Origin: a virus
Direction: 5' to 3' (one strand)
IMG/VR virus record: IMGVR_UViG_3300047172_000172
Span: 1-35,917 of that record
DNA: 35,917 nucleotides
In this document: positions 26,453 to 35,106 of the stretch, piece by piece
Position numbering within the stretch: the stretch's first letter is position 1
Layout: the number at the start of each line of letters is the position of its first letter
Program-made: the position numbers and the translations under genes
Notes under the pieces: generated by a model
Seen by the model: the letters and a program-made list of their open reading frames with translations, nothing else
Databases searched by the model: none
What the model was told of the DNA's origin: nothing

Positions 26453-27231
26453 CAGTCGCCCATCAATTCGAGCACCATCACGGTGCCCTGAAAACCGGGA
26501 GCCTCCTGAAGGGCCGAATTGACGATGTACGAGTGGTCGTCATCGAGGTAGAGCACGTCGTCCGAGTTGATCGTGATGCCCGGCAGCGGCGGGATGTACC
26601 CCACGAACCTGGCCGTCGCGGAAGAAGACGGGAGCGCGTTCGCTCGCGTTCCGCCCGCTCTGGCGGTCATCTGAATGCCGATCGGAATGTCCGCCGCGGC
26701 GATGTTCGGCGGCGAAAAGTTGTAGACGCCATCGGTCAGCGAGAGCGATTCACGCGTCGAAACGTCCGACGAAGCGAACGTGCTCGAGACGAACGGAGCC
26801 CCCGGCGTCGCGGCGTTCGGCGTGCCGGTCGGAACGAGATTGCCGACACGCGGACGGTATATTTGAACGAGTTCCTCGCACCGGACGAACAAGGACTCAC
26901 GGGTCGGCCTAGCTTGTGCGAAGCACCACCGCCCGCCGTCGGATTCATAACCGGTTTCGACGAGAATATCGCCAAGCTCAAGATCGACATTCGAGAGAGT
27001 GAACTCCGCGACGATCAGCTCAAGTGGGTCCGCCTCGATCGCTTTCCGATCAGTAATCCGACGAAGGCGACCCTGGTAACCCGTGATGACTGGCTCACCG
27101 TCGAGAATTGAGCCATTCGAGGCGCTAGAGAGTCGATAGACGTCGTACGTTTGGCCAAGGACCGACGCTGCTGCACCGCGACCGGCTTGAATGGCGAGGT
27201 CGATCTGCTTGAGATCGGTCGGACCAAACAT
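26452..27231 (-). CDS. Head-tail joining protein candidate
   Basis: 259 residues. The N-terminal half has the QTYDVYRLSSASNG pattern and beta-rich stretches (LELGDILVETGYES) often seen in head-tail connector/joining proteins. The C-terminal half contains GYIPPLPGITINSDDVLYLDD. It lies in the neck cluster after the capsid genes. Function is inferred from position; the family is not recognised. Confidence 0.72.
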   Translation of the reverse strand: MFGPTDLKQIDLAIQAGRGAAASVLGQTYDVYRLSSASNGSILDGEPVITGYQGRLRRITDRKAIEADPLELIVAEFTLSNVDLELGDILVETGYESDGGRWCFAQARPTRESLFVRCEELVQIYRPRVGNLVPTGTPNAATPGAPFVSSTFASSDVSTRESLSLTDGVYNFSPPNIAAADIPIGIQMTARAGGTRANALPSSSATARFVGYIPPLPGITINSDDVLYLDDDHSYIVNSALQEAPGFQGTVMVLELMGD

Positions 27232-27243
27232 CCCGATCCCTCG

Positions 27244-27498
27244 CTAGGCAGCAGTCTTTCGCGGGCGACCTCGCTTCGGCGTTTCGATCGGCAAGATCGA
27301 TTCCGGCTCGGGCTCCGAACACACCGATAAGGCAATGATGGAAAGCAACCAAAGCGCAACCGACGCCATCTGCATGGCGACAACCTTCATCGACGGCTTC
27401 CCGAGCATCGCCACGCTGTCGTCGTTCGCGATCGCATCCGAGCACTGCTCGCGCGTCCAATCAACGGCCCGAACAATCTCGTCAGCGGTTACGCGCAT
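27244..27498 (-). CDS. 84-residue single-pass membrane protein with basic GRPRK tail
   Basis: A soluble N-terminal 38 residues (TADEIVRAVDWTREQCSDAI) are followed by one hydrophobic helix at about 39-60 (ending LWLLSIIALSVC), an acidic Pro/Glu segment and a basic end PKRGRPRKTAA containing the AT-hook-like core GRP. It overlaps the upstream gene by ten bases and has only a weak GGTGG upstream. Among neck genes a membrane protein is unexpected. It could be a virion-associated small protein, or a membrane protein that binds DNA by its tail. Confidence 0.6.
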   Translation of the reverse strand: MRVTADEIVRAVDWTREQCSDAIANDDSVAMLGKPSMKVVAMQMASVALWLLSIIALSVCSEPEPESILPIETPKRGRPRKTAA

Positions 27499-28319
27499 GC
27501 GCCACCGCTCGACGCGCCGCTAAACTTGCGAATATACTCGTCGCCACCGATCGCTTTCGCGAGCTGCATGCAGTACTCACGATAAACACCACGGCGGGCA
27601 CTCACTTCGTCGTTTCGAAACGTCACGACGTCCGCCTTGACATAGGTGAGGCTAAGACTTGCCTGCGTCATCGAGTTGGCGAGGAAATCGCAGATCGCGA
27701 TGAGCCCGTAGAGCGTCTCCGCGTTACCCGTTACTGGGTTCGTGAAGGTCGCCTGGACGGGAGACGGCGATCCGGGATTCTCAACGACAAGATTCGTTCG
27801 ACCCGCCACGCTGCCCGTGAGCACGAACGGCGTAGGCGATGGCCCCGTGACGATCAATTCCGCGAAATACGGCGGAAGGTACTGCGGCGAAAAGAGATCG
27901 GCCGGCATCGCGCCGACGGCGCTGTACCCTGACGCCCCCGCTACGCCGTTAAACGCTCGAGCGGAATTCAGCGCGATCGAGAACGTCGGTGCCGCTTCCG
28001 AAGGGTTGACCGGGTTCGACTGCGGATTGAGGTCCGAATTCGTCACGTCGTAGGTCGCGACGATCGGCGAGCCACTTGCCGGAGTAAGCGTGTACGTGAG
28101 CACGTCGCCGACCTGCGGCGCGCCGTTGATCGCGTACGATCCAAGCGCATTTCCCGTTAGAATCTGCTCTTCCGACGGCTGAAAGTTGCTCATCTTATAC
28201 TCGAGATCCTCAAAAAATCTCGAGAAGCGCCAACCCGCAAGCCGTCCAGACTGCCCGGTTCCAGCAAATCCGATATTAAGATGCCGGCGGACTGCGATGC
28301 GTTGCGCTTGCGTCAGCAT
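27489..28319 (-). CDS. Head-completion region protein of unknown family
   Basis: 276 residues. GGAGGG seven bases upstream supports the ATG at 28319. The protein is beta-rich with Pro/Ser loops in the middle (PQYLPPYFAELIVTG) and a helical C-terminal part (LYGLIAICDFLANSMTQ, YREYCMQLAKAIGG). It follows the capsid and precedes the neck genes, so a head decoration or completion role is likely. I do not recognise the family. Confidence 0.72.
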   Translation of the reverse strand: MLTQAQRIAVRRHLNIGFAGTGQSGRLAGWRFSRFFEDLEYKMSNFQPSEEQILTGNALGSYAINGAPQVGDVLTYTLTPASGSPIVATYDVTNSDLNPQSNPVNPSEAAPTFSIALNSARAFNGVAGASGYSAVGAMPADLFSPQYLPPYFAELIVTGPSPTPFVLTGSVAGRTNLVVENPGSPSPVQATFTNPVTGNAETLYGLIAICDFLANSMTQASLSLTYVKADVVTFRNDEVSARRGVYREYCMQLAKAIGGDEYIRKFSGASSGGACA

Positions 28320-28337
28320 CTCAGTCCCTCCGGTATC

Positions 28338-28463
28338 CTAGATCGTTCGCCAGTGCTGCCCCGCAGCATAGACCGCGCCGCAGCCCGCGCAGCGATCCGT
28401 TTTCTTACCGACGAACGGATGCGGCGCGGACGTCGCGGGAAGCAGTGTTTCGGGTGCTGCCAT
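28338..28463 (-). CDS. 41-residue protein with CxxC knuckle
   Basis: Very short gene whose ATG follows the TAA of the upstream gene without a gap, and whose stop lies 18 bases before the next ATG, so it tiles the operon exactly. The C-terminal half has DRCAGCGAVYAAGQHW: Cys25 and Cys28 in a CxxC knuckle with His37 following, suggesting a metal-binding or redox mini-protein. Too short to assign. Confidence 0.6.
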   Translation of the reverse strand: MAAPETLLPATSAPHPFVGKKTDRCAGCGAVYAAGQHWRTI

Positions 28464-28955
28464 TTACGACCTCAGAACAGACTCCAAGTAGATGAGCGCC
28501 ACGCCCGCGCCGAACTGTACGTCCGCGCGCGCCTTCATATCGAAGTCGTCCAACTCGACGTCCGGCTGATCTTCGAGGCTTTTCTCGGGATCAATAACGA
28601 GCGCATCGAATGGCTTGAAGGAATCCTTGTACTCGCTCGGCACGAAGCCCATGAATACGTGATACGAAGCGCCGTCGATGCGATGCATCTTCGTCTTTTT
28701 GTACTCGACCTTCGGACGCTCTTCGTGATCCTTGAGCACCGCGTCGAGATTCTCGTCTTTTGGCGCCTCTGAGAGCTCGTGCGCGCCACCGGCTAGTCCG
28801 CCTTTCCCAGTGGGATCGGCTGGAGAGTAAGACGGAAACGTCGGGTTCTGCACTCCGCTAATGATTTCGTGGGCGACCTTGATCGCACCACGCACCGCCG
28901 TGTTCGCGAGCGCCTTCGCGTCTGAGATGGCTTGTTCGTTTGGATACGTTGTCAT
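28464..28955 (-). CDS. Hypothetical protein downstream of the capsid gene
   Basis: 163 residues from the ATG at 28955. That ATG is favoured over the one at 28967 because GAGGA lies five bases before it, while the upstream ATG has no ribosome site. The N-terminus is helical (AISDAKALANTAVRGAIKVA), then a Gly/Pro loop, then a charged beta-rich region (HRIDGASYHVFMGFVPSEY). Unknown family; a head-associated role is suggested by position. Its ribosome site lies inside an inverted repeat described separately. Confidence 0.72.
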   Translation of the reverse strand: MTTYPNEQAISDAKALANTAVRGAIKVAHEIISGVQNPTFPSYSPADPTGKGGLAGGAHELSEAPKDENLDAVLKDHEERPKVEYKKTKMHRIDGASYHVFMGFVPSEYKDSFKPFDALVIDPEKSLEDQPDVELDDFDMKARADVQFGAGVALIYLESVLRS

Positions 28956-29020
28956 CGTCGTCCTCATTAAGCTCTAAAGCAAGCAACGTGTTGTTTGACT
29001 TCTACCCGTGAGGACGACGA
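28955..29020 (-). promoter_or_regulatory. Inverted repeat that can sequester a ribosome-binding site
   Basis: Arms at 28955-28966 and 29009-29020 are perfectly complementary over 12 bases, and the match continues with few mismatches towards 29027. In the mRNA the 5' arm (TCGTCGTCCTCA) pairs with the 3' arm that contains the GAGGA of the downstream gene and ends at its start codon. The loop is 42 bases. This could repress translation of the 163-residue protein after the capsid gene. The region 28968-29067 otherwise holds no gene. Confidence 0.5.
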
Positions 29021-29067
29021 CGAAAACAACCTCGCGATCCGATCAAATAGCAAGAACGCGGCTTTCA

Positions 29068-30540
29068 TCAAAAGGCAGCGGCTGCCTGCAACAACACGCC
29101 TCGCTTATACCGAGCAAAGTCCGACGTGTTGATGATGAACGGGTTCGACGCCTTGTCGGTGCCGGGTTGGAAGTCGCCGACGTACTTGTACGTCATCTTC
29201 ACGACTTCGTTTGCCCGATCAAGCGGCGCCTGGGTGATCATGCGGATGCGATCGATCCACCGCGAGTCGGTAATGTCGCCCGCGCGCGCCGCAACGGTCT
29301 GCGCGTTTTTCGCCCCGATGAACGGGTGCTCCGAGATGACGTCCGCACCGAATGCGAACGCGTGACGAAGAGCGAACCCGCCGCCCGGAGCCTGGTAGAC
29401 CGGGACCTGCGAGCACTCGACGAACTCGACGCCCCAGCCTTTCGCGATGATGCCGTTTTCGAACACGGCCGACTTATCGAACGTGCCCTGCGTGGCGATC
29501 TGGAATCCCTGGTCACTGTAGAACGAGCCCAAGAGCGTCGCGTCGATCGCCACGCCGTAGAGACCGTTCGAAAGACGCGGAACCCGACGACGCGAAAGAA
29601 GAGCAACCATTTGAGGGATCTGCACCGACGGCGAAACGATGTTGCTCGCCGCCATCTTGTAGGCGTCCTGCACCATGATGCCTGCCGAGAGCGGACGCAC
29701 GACGTAGGAGCCGTCCTTGTACGTCGGGTTGAACACCGTCGTCGACGGATTGTTCGGATCCATCGCCACGATGCGATCGCCGATCGCGCACGTGATGTTG
29801 GCATCGAGCGTGAGCACGCCGGACACGCCGTACGCGGTGGCGCCGGTCTGCATGTAGCTGATGTTCGAACCATCCGCCGCTGCCGCCTGAACGTTCGCCG
29901 AGCCGATCACGGCGCCCGACGATCCGCTGATCACCAAGATCGCGAGCTTATTGCTCGTCGATACGGGCTGAGGCAAACCGTAGGACGGCGAGTTTGTCGT
30001 CGGATAGGCCGTCGAGAACCCGTTGATGTTGTCGACGTGAAGGGACGTACCCGCGGTGACCGCAGCCAGCGCGAAGGAATCGCCGGAGTCATATGCCGCC
30101 ATCGCGCGCAGCCAGCAGACGTTCTCGAGAGACGTCTCGGCGGCTTCCGCGAGTTCAACCATGTCGTCCTCGTAGAGATCGCCAAGCAGCGTCTCGTTCC
30201 CAAGAACGTTGAGGTTGACGGCACCAGCCCACTCGTTGAGGAACGCGGTCCACTGCTCAAACCCGCGGCTCACCGGAGTCAGGCCGTTGTCGAGGCCCGT
30301 GTTATTCGCCGGATTGAGCGCCGTGGTGCTCGGAGTGATTGCGCCCGTACGGGTGAAGGTTTTCGATTCACCGATGCGCGCGTCGAAGTACTCAAGCGAT
30401 CGCTGCGCCGCAGCTGCGCGCAGAACGCGCTTCGCGCGGAGAGCGCGGCGGAGCAGGCGATCGAGGTAGTTCTGCTGCTCGATGACGTTGATGATCGCAC
30501 CCGGCAGACCATTGCCGGCCGATCCTGAATTGATAGCCAA
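29068..30540 (-). CDS. Major capsid protein
   Basis: 490 residues, immediately downstream of the scaffold gene. The alpha-helical N-terminus (NVIEQQNYLDRLLRRALRAK), a long beta-rich body and a C-terminal domain with RIRMITQAPLDRANEVVKMTYKY agree with an HK97-fold major capsid protein. Order terminase-portal-scaffold-capsid and size support it. The start is TTG, with GGGAGG five bases upstream, a strong site that offsets the weak codon. The C-terminus ends in AAAAF, and the final codons form a small hairpin followed by four T residues. Confidence 0.85.
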   Translation of the reverse strand: MAINSGSAGNGLPGAIINVIEQQNYLDRLLRRALRAKRVLRAAAAQRSLEYFDARIGESKTFTRTGAITPSTTALNPANNTGLDNGLTPVSRGFEQWTAFLNEWAGAVNLNVLGNETLLGDLYEDDMVELAEAAETSLENVCWLRAMAAYDSGDSFALAAVTAGTSLHVDNINGFSTAYPTTNSPSYGLPQPVSTSNKLAILVISGSSGAVIGSANVQAAAADGSNISYMQTGATAYGVSGVLTLDANITCAIGDRIVAMDPNNPSTTVFNPTYKDGSYVVRPLSAGIMVQDAYKMAASNIVSPSVQIPQMVALLSRRRVPRLSNGLYGVAIDATLLGSFYSDQGFQIATQGTFDKSAVFENGIIAKGWGVEFVECSQVPVYQAPGGGFALRHAFAFGADVISEHPFIGAKNAQTVAARAGDITDSRWIDRIRMITQAPLDRANEVVKMTYKYVGDFQPGTDKASNPFIINTSDFARYKRGVLLQAAAAF

Positions 30541-30644
30541 AATGGCCTCCCTGTGGATGCGTGTGAGAAGTGTCGAATACGGCCATCAGCTGTCCAGCCG
30601 AAAACCACACCCGGCACCGCGTCCGCAGGCGCCACAGGCGTTTT

Positions 30645-30663
30645 ACGCGCGACGATCGCGCGT
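30645..30663 (-). other. GC-rich stem-loop between scaffold and capsid genes
   Basis: ACGCGCGA and TCGCGCGT (8 bp, three-base loop) lie in the 150-base leader of the capsid gene (30541-30690), which has no gene of its own. It is not followed by T residues on the coding strand, so it is not an intrinsic terminator. It may protect the capsid mRNA 5' end or mark a processing site. Confidence 0.5.
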
Positions 30664-30690
30664 AGGGAAACTTTTGGGAACGATTGCTTC

Positions 30691-31380
30691 CTAGAGACGA
30701 CCGGCGCGCATCGCTTCGCGCTTCTCGTCGAACTCTTTTTCCGAGAGCGCGTTCCAGTCGATCTTCTTGCCGTTCTTGTCATTCGGCACCGGACGAACGA
30801 AGCGACCGTTCTCGTCGCGCGCACGATCCTCGCCCTCGCGGTAGAGGTGCGGCTTCGCCTCGGCGTGTTGCTCGATCAGCTCTTTGATCGCATCGAGATC
30901 AACCTCGCCGTCGTCGACCTTCACCTTCGAGAGGTCGAGCATGTCAACAAGATCGGTATCGATAATGCCGCGGTCTTTCGCCGCTGCGCGAAGAGCGGCC
31001 ATCGCAAGACGCTGATCGCGCTTTGCGATCTTCTCGGCAAGCTCGGCGCGCGCGTCTTCGGCGGCCTTGTCGCCGCTGTCGATTGCAGCCGCGAGTTTCT
31101 TTTCGAGAGACTCGAGACGCTGATCCATTGTCTTTTTGGCGTTCTCGGCGTCGTCTTTCGCCTTCTGCTCGTCAGATTTCCGCTTGTCTTCGTCGGTTTT
31201 GCGCGCAGCCTCCGCGTCTCTGAGAGCCTTGGCTTCCGCCTCAGCCTTTTCGGCGCGCTCACGGTTGGCCTTTGCCTCGGCGTTGAGCGTTTTTACGACG
31301 TCGAGACCTTTCTCAACGCCGAGCTCTTTGAGGTGAGCATCGAATTTCGCTTGCTCTTCGGCGGTCAGTTCGATAGGCAT
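30691..31380 (-). CDS. Capsid scaffold protein
   Basis: 229 residues, highly charged Ala/Glu/Lys-rich coiled coil (about 35-125: NAEAKANRERAEKAEAEAK and following), then a conserved-looking C-terminal part with ENGRFVRPVPNDKNGKKIDW. This is the typical layout of scaffolds that lie between portal and capsid genes. No protease motif is seen, so a separate maturation protease is not evident. The start has GAGGGG six bases upstream. Confidence 0.85.
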   Translation of the reverse strand: MPIELTAEEQAKFDAHLKELGVEKGLDVVKTLNAEAKANRERAEKAEAEAKALRDAEAARKTDEDKRKSDEQKAKDDAENAKKTMDQRLESLEKKLAAAIDSGDKAAEDARAELAEKIAKRDQRLAMAALRAAAKDRGIIDTDLVDMLDLSKVKVDDGEVDLDAIKELIEQHAEAKPHLYREGEDRARDENGRFVRPVPNDKNGKKIDWNALSEKEFDEKREAMRAGRL

Positions 31381-31435
31381 GAATTACCCCTCACCCGTCC
31401 GGGCGAAGTTTTTGAGGTGCTCCGTGTCCTCGGAG

Positions 31436-33070
31436 CTAGGGCTTCGGCTTACCGCGATCGGCTGGCGGAACGTTGCCGTTTGTTGGCGCGGGAGGTGGGT
31501 TGCGCTCCGTCTCAGTCTGAAGATCACCTTTGATCGTGTCGTAGGCGTCGTGAAAGCCGAGATCGCCGGAGAGGCGAGCGCCAATGACGTCGGGCGCGAT
31601 GAGTTGGACCGGAGCCTGAACCGTACCGCCGGCAGCGAGTTGCAATCCCTCGACGTGGTAGAAAAGCTCCTGGCCTTTGAGTGTTTCGTCGTTCGGCCAG
31701 TCAAGCGTGATACGCGCGTTATCGGGAATCTTGATCGCGTCGATGTGGAGCGACGACAAGTCGAACACGCCTTCACGAATGCCGTGCAACGTCAGGTTTA
31801 GGAGCCCGAGCAGCAACCCGATCCCGTACGGCCCACGAAGGCGACGAACGAGTCGACGAAGGGGCTTGAGGCCCTTGTCGATCGCAGTGCCGGACGCAGC
31901 GCCCTTGAGGTGCTCCGCCCTCGCTTTCATGCCACCGAGCACTTCGAGTGCGTACTCGCGAAGATCGCGAACGTACTCGCGCTCTTCGGAAATGCCGTTC
32001 GCGGAGATCTCGAGCAGCTTCGCGTCGTCGCCGACGATTGTCTGACCAACGCCGCGGACCGGATCGCCGCTATCGGAAATCTGCGCGGAGGATGAAGCCG
32101 AAAACTCGGCCGCGTCGTTGTAGCCGCCAGGACCGATGTTCATGTCGCCGACGAGGCCGCTCTTCTTTATGAAGAGCATCGGGTCGGCAGCATATCTCAA
32201 GCCGCGGCCGGCTTGCGAGAGCGTGTAATCCGCTTCCACGCAAATGTTCCGGATCGGCCACCACAAACACGGCCCTTCCGTGTCACGCTGCTTCCCACCG
32301 GGATGCTTCACGTAGACTGCGGGAGTTAGCGCACCGAATCCGTGCGGTTCCGCCTGGAACTCTTGGAACTCGATGACGTTGCCCTGCTGATCTTTTTCGC
32401 CCAGCTTCGCGAACTTCTCGTCTGAGAGCGGGCGATAGTCAACAATAACGTTCGGGCCGACCACGTACCGATACCAGTACGTTTTCTGCCCCTCGTTCCC
32501 GAGCTCAAGCGTGATGCCCGGGAACTGCTCTTCGGCCTGATCGTCGGTGATAGGATACGTCACGACGAGGGCGAGAAGGCGGTTTGATCGCTCGGCGTAA
32601 ACCGGCTCGCACCATTTCGCCGGCAGGACGTCGTAGAACGGCAGCCCGTCGGCGCCTTTATGTACGACAACGCCGACCGCGCCAACAACGCCTTCTTCGT
32701 ACGCCTGCGCCATCACCGATGCGAAGTTCAGCCCGTACGGACCGATGAGATCAGAGACGGCTTTCGAGGCGTTCTCGTCCTGGTCGCCGTTGACCATGAC
32801 CGCGAGCCTCGGAAACTGCTCGTCGCCAAAAAGTTCCGCGAGCGTGTCTTGCGTGATCTCGTAGGCGAGGTTGAAATCGACTGACGGCCGGCGCTCGCGG
32901 ATCGGGACGTATCCCTGACCCGGTGCCTTCTCCGTTTCGAACGAAAATGTCAGGTGCTCGTACAGATCGCCCGAGAGCATTTTCTCAAGCGCGGTTAGCT
33001 GAACGAATCGCTCACTCGCGCCTTCAGGTAGCGTTCGGGCTAAGCCGTCGACCAACTCGCGGAAGGCCAC
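31436..33070 (-). CDS. Portal protein
   Basis: 544 residues. A long alpha/beta body with the stem-like region and a helical C-terminal part (DLREYALEVLGGMKARAEHLKG, LLLGLLNLTLHGIREG) matches the SPP1/HK97-like portal type. It lies four bases after the large terminase, its normal partner. The C-terminal end (after about 525) is Pro-rich and disordered. It forms the dodecameric ring for DNA entry and the tail connector. The ATG start at 33070 is the only one that fits the gene tiling. Confidence 0.85.
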   Translation of the reverse strand: MAFRELVDGLARTLPEGASERFVQLTALEKMLSGDLYEHLTFSFETEKAPGQGYVPIRERRPSVDFNLAYEITQDTLAELFGDEQFPRLAVMVNGDQDENASKAVSDLIGPYGLNFASVMAQAYEEGVVGAVGVVVHKGADGLPFYDVLPAKWCEPVYAERSNRLLALVVTYPITDDQAEEQFPGITLELGNEGQKTYWYRYVVGPNVIVDYRPLSDEKFAKLGEKDQQGNVIEFQEFQAEPHGFGALTPAVYVKHPGGKQRDTEGPCLWWPIRNICVEADYTLSQAGRGLRYAADPMLFIKKSGLVGDMNIGPGGYNDAAEFSASSSAQISDSGDPVRGVGQTIVGDDAKLLEISANGISEEREYVRDLREYALEVLGGMKARAEHLKGAASGTAIDKGLKPLRRLVRRLRGPYGIGLLLGLLNLTLHGIREGVFDLSSLHIDAIKIPDNARITLDWPNDETLKGQELFYHVEGLQLAAGGTVQAPVQLIAPDVIGARLSGDLGFHDAYDTIKGDLQTETERNPPPAPTNGNVPPADRGKPKP

Positions 33071-33074
33071 ACGA

Positions 33075-34550
33075 CTACCTCACAAGAGACCATTCTATCG
33101 AATCAGGACGACGTGCGAGCTCGGCTTCGACCCAGCAGAGATACCCGATCTCATCCGAGAGATGGGTTCGCTTCTTGCCCTCCTCGGAGGACGTATCGCG
33201 CTTGTCGATGTCGTTCTTGCCTGGCACAAACTGAACAAGATTAAAGTCGTTTACGAGCTCGCGACACGTCTCACTTGACGTGATCAGCCCAACCCGGCCG
33301 TTGAGGTTGAACCATTCGCGCACCGCGGTGATGCGATCAACGACCGGGGGATTGCGGCGCTGGACTTTCCAGTCGAACTTGATGTTTGCCCGGGTTAGTT
33401 CACGTCGAAGGATCGACCACACACTGCGGACCGACTCGTTCGAATCGATCGTTTGCGATCGGCCGCCGCCCGAAGCGTCCCCGTAGATCACGAGGCCTGA
33501 TCGTCGAGCAAAGTCGCCGTGCCGCCGAATAAATTCTGCGACGACGTTCTGGATCGCTGAGTCGGGGAGAAAGATTTCGTCAAGCACATAGAGGACGCGC
33601 CGCTGATACGCCGGATTCGATGGCTCTTCGATGCGCTTCGTGTTCCCCGGAATGCCCGTCGGAACGAATCGCGTGATGAGTGGCTGGGCATGGATCTGGG
33701 AGACCGACGAAGCCATCCAGCTGACATTGAAGTCGAGCGACCACCGAAGCGGCTTACTCGGATCAAGCGCAAACGGCGGCAACGGATCGGGAATCGGCTT
33801 CTGTGGATTCACCGATCGAAGGCCCTCGATCGTGTTCTTGTTCGCGTCGAACCCGCGATAAACGCCCGTGGCGATCGTCCCCCAGTGCCCATCAATCTCT
33901 CGAGCGTGGCGATCTTTCGGAATCGTCTCAAGCTGAAAAGGCAGATACGACGGATCGATCCGTCGGTGAATCACGTTCTCCCAAAGGCTCATCCGGTAAC
34001 ACGGATAGATGCCGGCCCACTGCTTTTCGAAAAGCTCGTACAGCCAATGTCCGACCGGCGGCGGGTTGAACGTGAGCCGGATCTTCGGAAGAAGCCCCGG
34101 GTAATGCGCGATCGCGGCTGGCGACGGACGAAGACGACCAACGAGCGTTGTGAACGTCTCTTGCCCTGACTCCCAGGTCTGAGGCTCTTCGACCGCCACG
34201 AAATCCATCTCAAGCGAACGAATCTGCTCGCGCTGCTCGGCCGACAGGCTTTCGACAAGCGCGCCGGTTTTCAGAAATTTCAGCGTCGGCCGCGGACTCG
34301 TCGTATACCGATAATCGATCTTGTACGCGTCACACAAGCCCTTCAGCGTCTTGAAGAAGCCTTTGTGGAGCTGCGTGAACGATGCACCGATCGCGCCGAA
34401 CGACGCTTTCGGATATTCAGACTGCTGCTTGATCAACCACCACGCCGTGCAAAACGTCTTGCCCGAACCGATGCCGCCGCGCGCCCCGACGACCTTCCGA
34501 TCATCTGCGATGAAGAGCAGCTGCTTCGGAAGCAACTTCACCGTCTTCAC
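33075..34550 (-). CDS. terL: Terminase large subunit
   Basis: 491 residues. ATPase: Walker A GGIGSGKT at 25-32, Walker B-type strand MDFVAVEE at 115-122 and coupling motif LTFNPPPVGHW at 159-169. Nuclease (RNase H-like, terminase_6C-type): Asp273 in SLDFN, Asp324/Glu325 in VLDEIF, Asp358 in YGDASGGG and Asp466 near the C-terminus. Together these identify the DNA-packaging motor and headful/cos nuclease. It overlaps the small subunit by four bases. Length is usual for the family. The packaging type cannot be read from motifs alone. Confidence 0.95.
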   Translation of the reverse strand: MKTVKLLPKQLLFIADDRKVVGARGGIGSGKTFCTAWWLIKQQSEYPKASFGAIGASFTQLHKGFFKTLKGLCDAYKIDYRYTTSPRPTLKFLKTGALVESLSAEQREQIRSLEMDFVAVEEPQTWESGQETFTTLVGRLRPSPAAIAHYPGLLPKIRLTFNPPPVGHWLYELFEKQWAGIYPCYRMSLWENVIHRRIDPSYLPFQLETIPKDRHAREIDGHWGTIATGVYRGFDANKNTIEGLRSVNPQKPIPDPLPPFALDPSKPLRWSLDFNVSWMASSVSQIHAQPLITRFVPTGIPGNTKRIEEPSNPAYQRRVLYVLDEIFLPDSAIQNVVAEFIRRHGDFARRSGLVIYGDASGGGRSQTIDSNESVRSVWSILRRELTRANIKFDWKVQRRNPPVVDRITAVREWFNLNGRVGLITSSETCRELVNDFNLVQFVPGKNDIDKRDTSSEEGKKRTHLSDEIGYLCWVEAELARRPDSIEWSLVR

Positions 34551-35062
34551 GCGAGCTTCTTGGCTTCCTCGAGCGCCTCTTCGTCGATCGTGAAAGTAAA
34601 CGCGTCGTCGACCTGCTCGATTTCGCCATCGCTCGGCTTGCCGGACGTGATACCGCGAACCAAACGATCAGACTCGACGAGTCTCGTAAGAGATTCGACG
34701 GATGTGCGGTTCATCTCGACGATCGCGCGAAGCTGACCGGGCTTTGTCAGGTCGACCGAATCGATCAGCGTGCCGATCTTTTCCTGGATCGCGTCCTGAA
34801 GGTTGAGCGCACGACCGACACGAGCGGCCTGCCCACGAAGATGCGCGGACACTACCGCACGCATTTCTTCGGCTACTACGGTAGCCCCATCGGTAGCATA
34901 GCGGGTGCGTTCGGTAGTCCAGCCCTCTTCAGAGGCCTTCTTTTTTACGGTGGTAGGGTTGATGCCGAATTCGTCAGCGCATCGCTGAGCACTGTACCCG
35001 TGAACCACGTAAGCCGTTCGGACGGCAAGCCAATTGATCGGCTTCTTTGGGTTCCTTGGCAT
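34547..35062 (-). CDS. terS: Terminase small subunit
   Basis: 171 residues. The N-terminal region has a helix-turn-helix (WLAVRTAYVVHGYSAQRCAD, then EFGINPTTVKKKASEEGW, about 11-48), typical of small terminases that recognise the packaging site. A helical oligomerisation region follows (residues about 66-130). The ATG has AAGGA eight bases upstream. It sits immediately upstream of the large subunit, overlapping it by four bases. Confidence 0.88.
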   Translation of the reverse strand: MPRNPKKPINWLAVRTAYVVHGYSAQRCADEFGINPTTVKKKASEEGWTTERTRYATDGATVVAEEMRAVVSAHLRGQAARVGRALNLQDAIQEKIGTLIDSVDLTKPGQLRAIVEMNRTSVESLTRLVESDRLVRGITSGKPSDGEIEQVDDAFTFTIDEEALEEAKKLA

Positions 35063-35106
35063 CTTTGATTCCTTCGGGGACGTCCGCTCCCAAAGTCTCT
35101 ACGGGC

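Noticed and set aside
29070-29086. Hairpin with four T residues at the capsid stop codon, terminator-like
   Set aside because: The stem is five base pairs inside Ala codons and the T run is short; it could be coincidental codon use.
29008-30528. 506-residue plus-strand open frame
   Set aside because: It is antisense to the capsid gene over its full length and is Arg/His-rich with no folded pattern; it reflects the codon bias of the opposite strand.
30645-30663. Stem-loop before the capsid gene as an intrinsic terminator
   Set aside because: No T tract follows it on the coding strand.
19312-34550. Possibility that the locus is a tailocin or contractile injection system
   Set aside because: Terminase, portal, scaffold and capsid genes are present and intact, so this is a complete head-plus-tail phage module.
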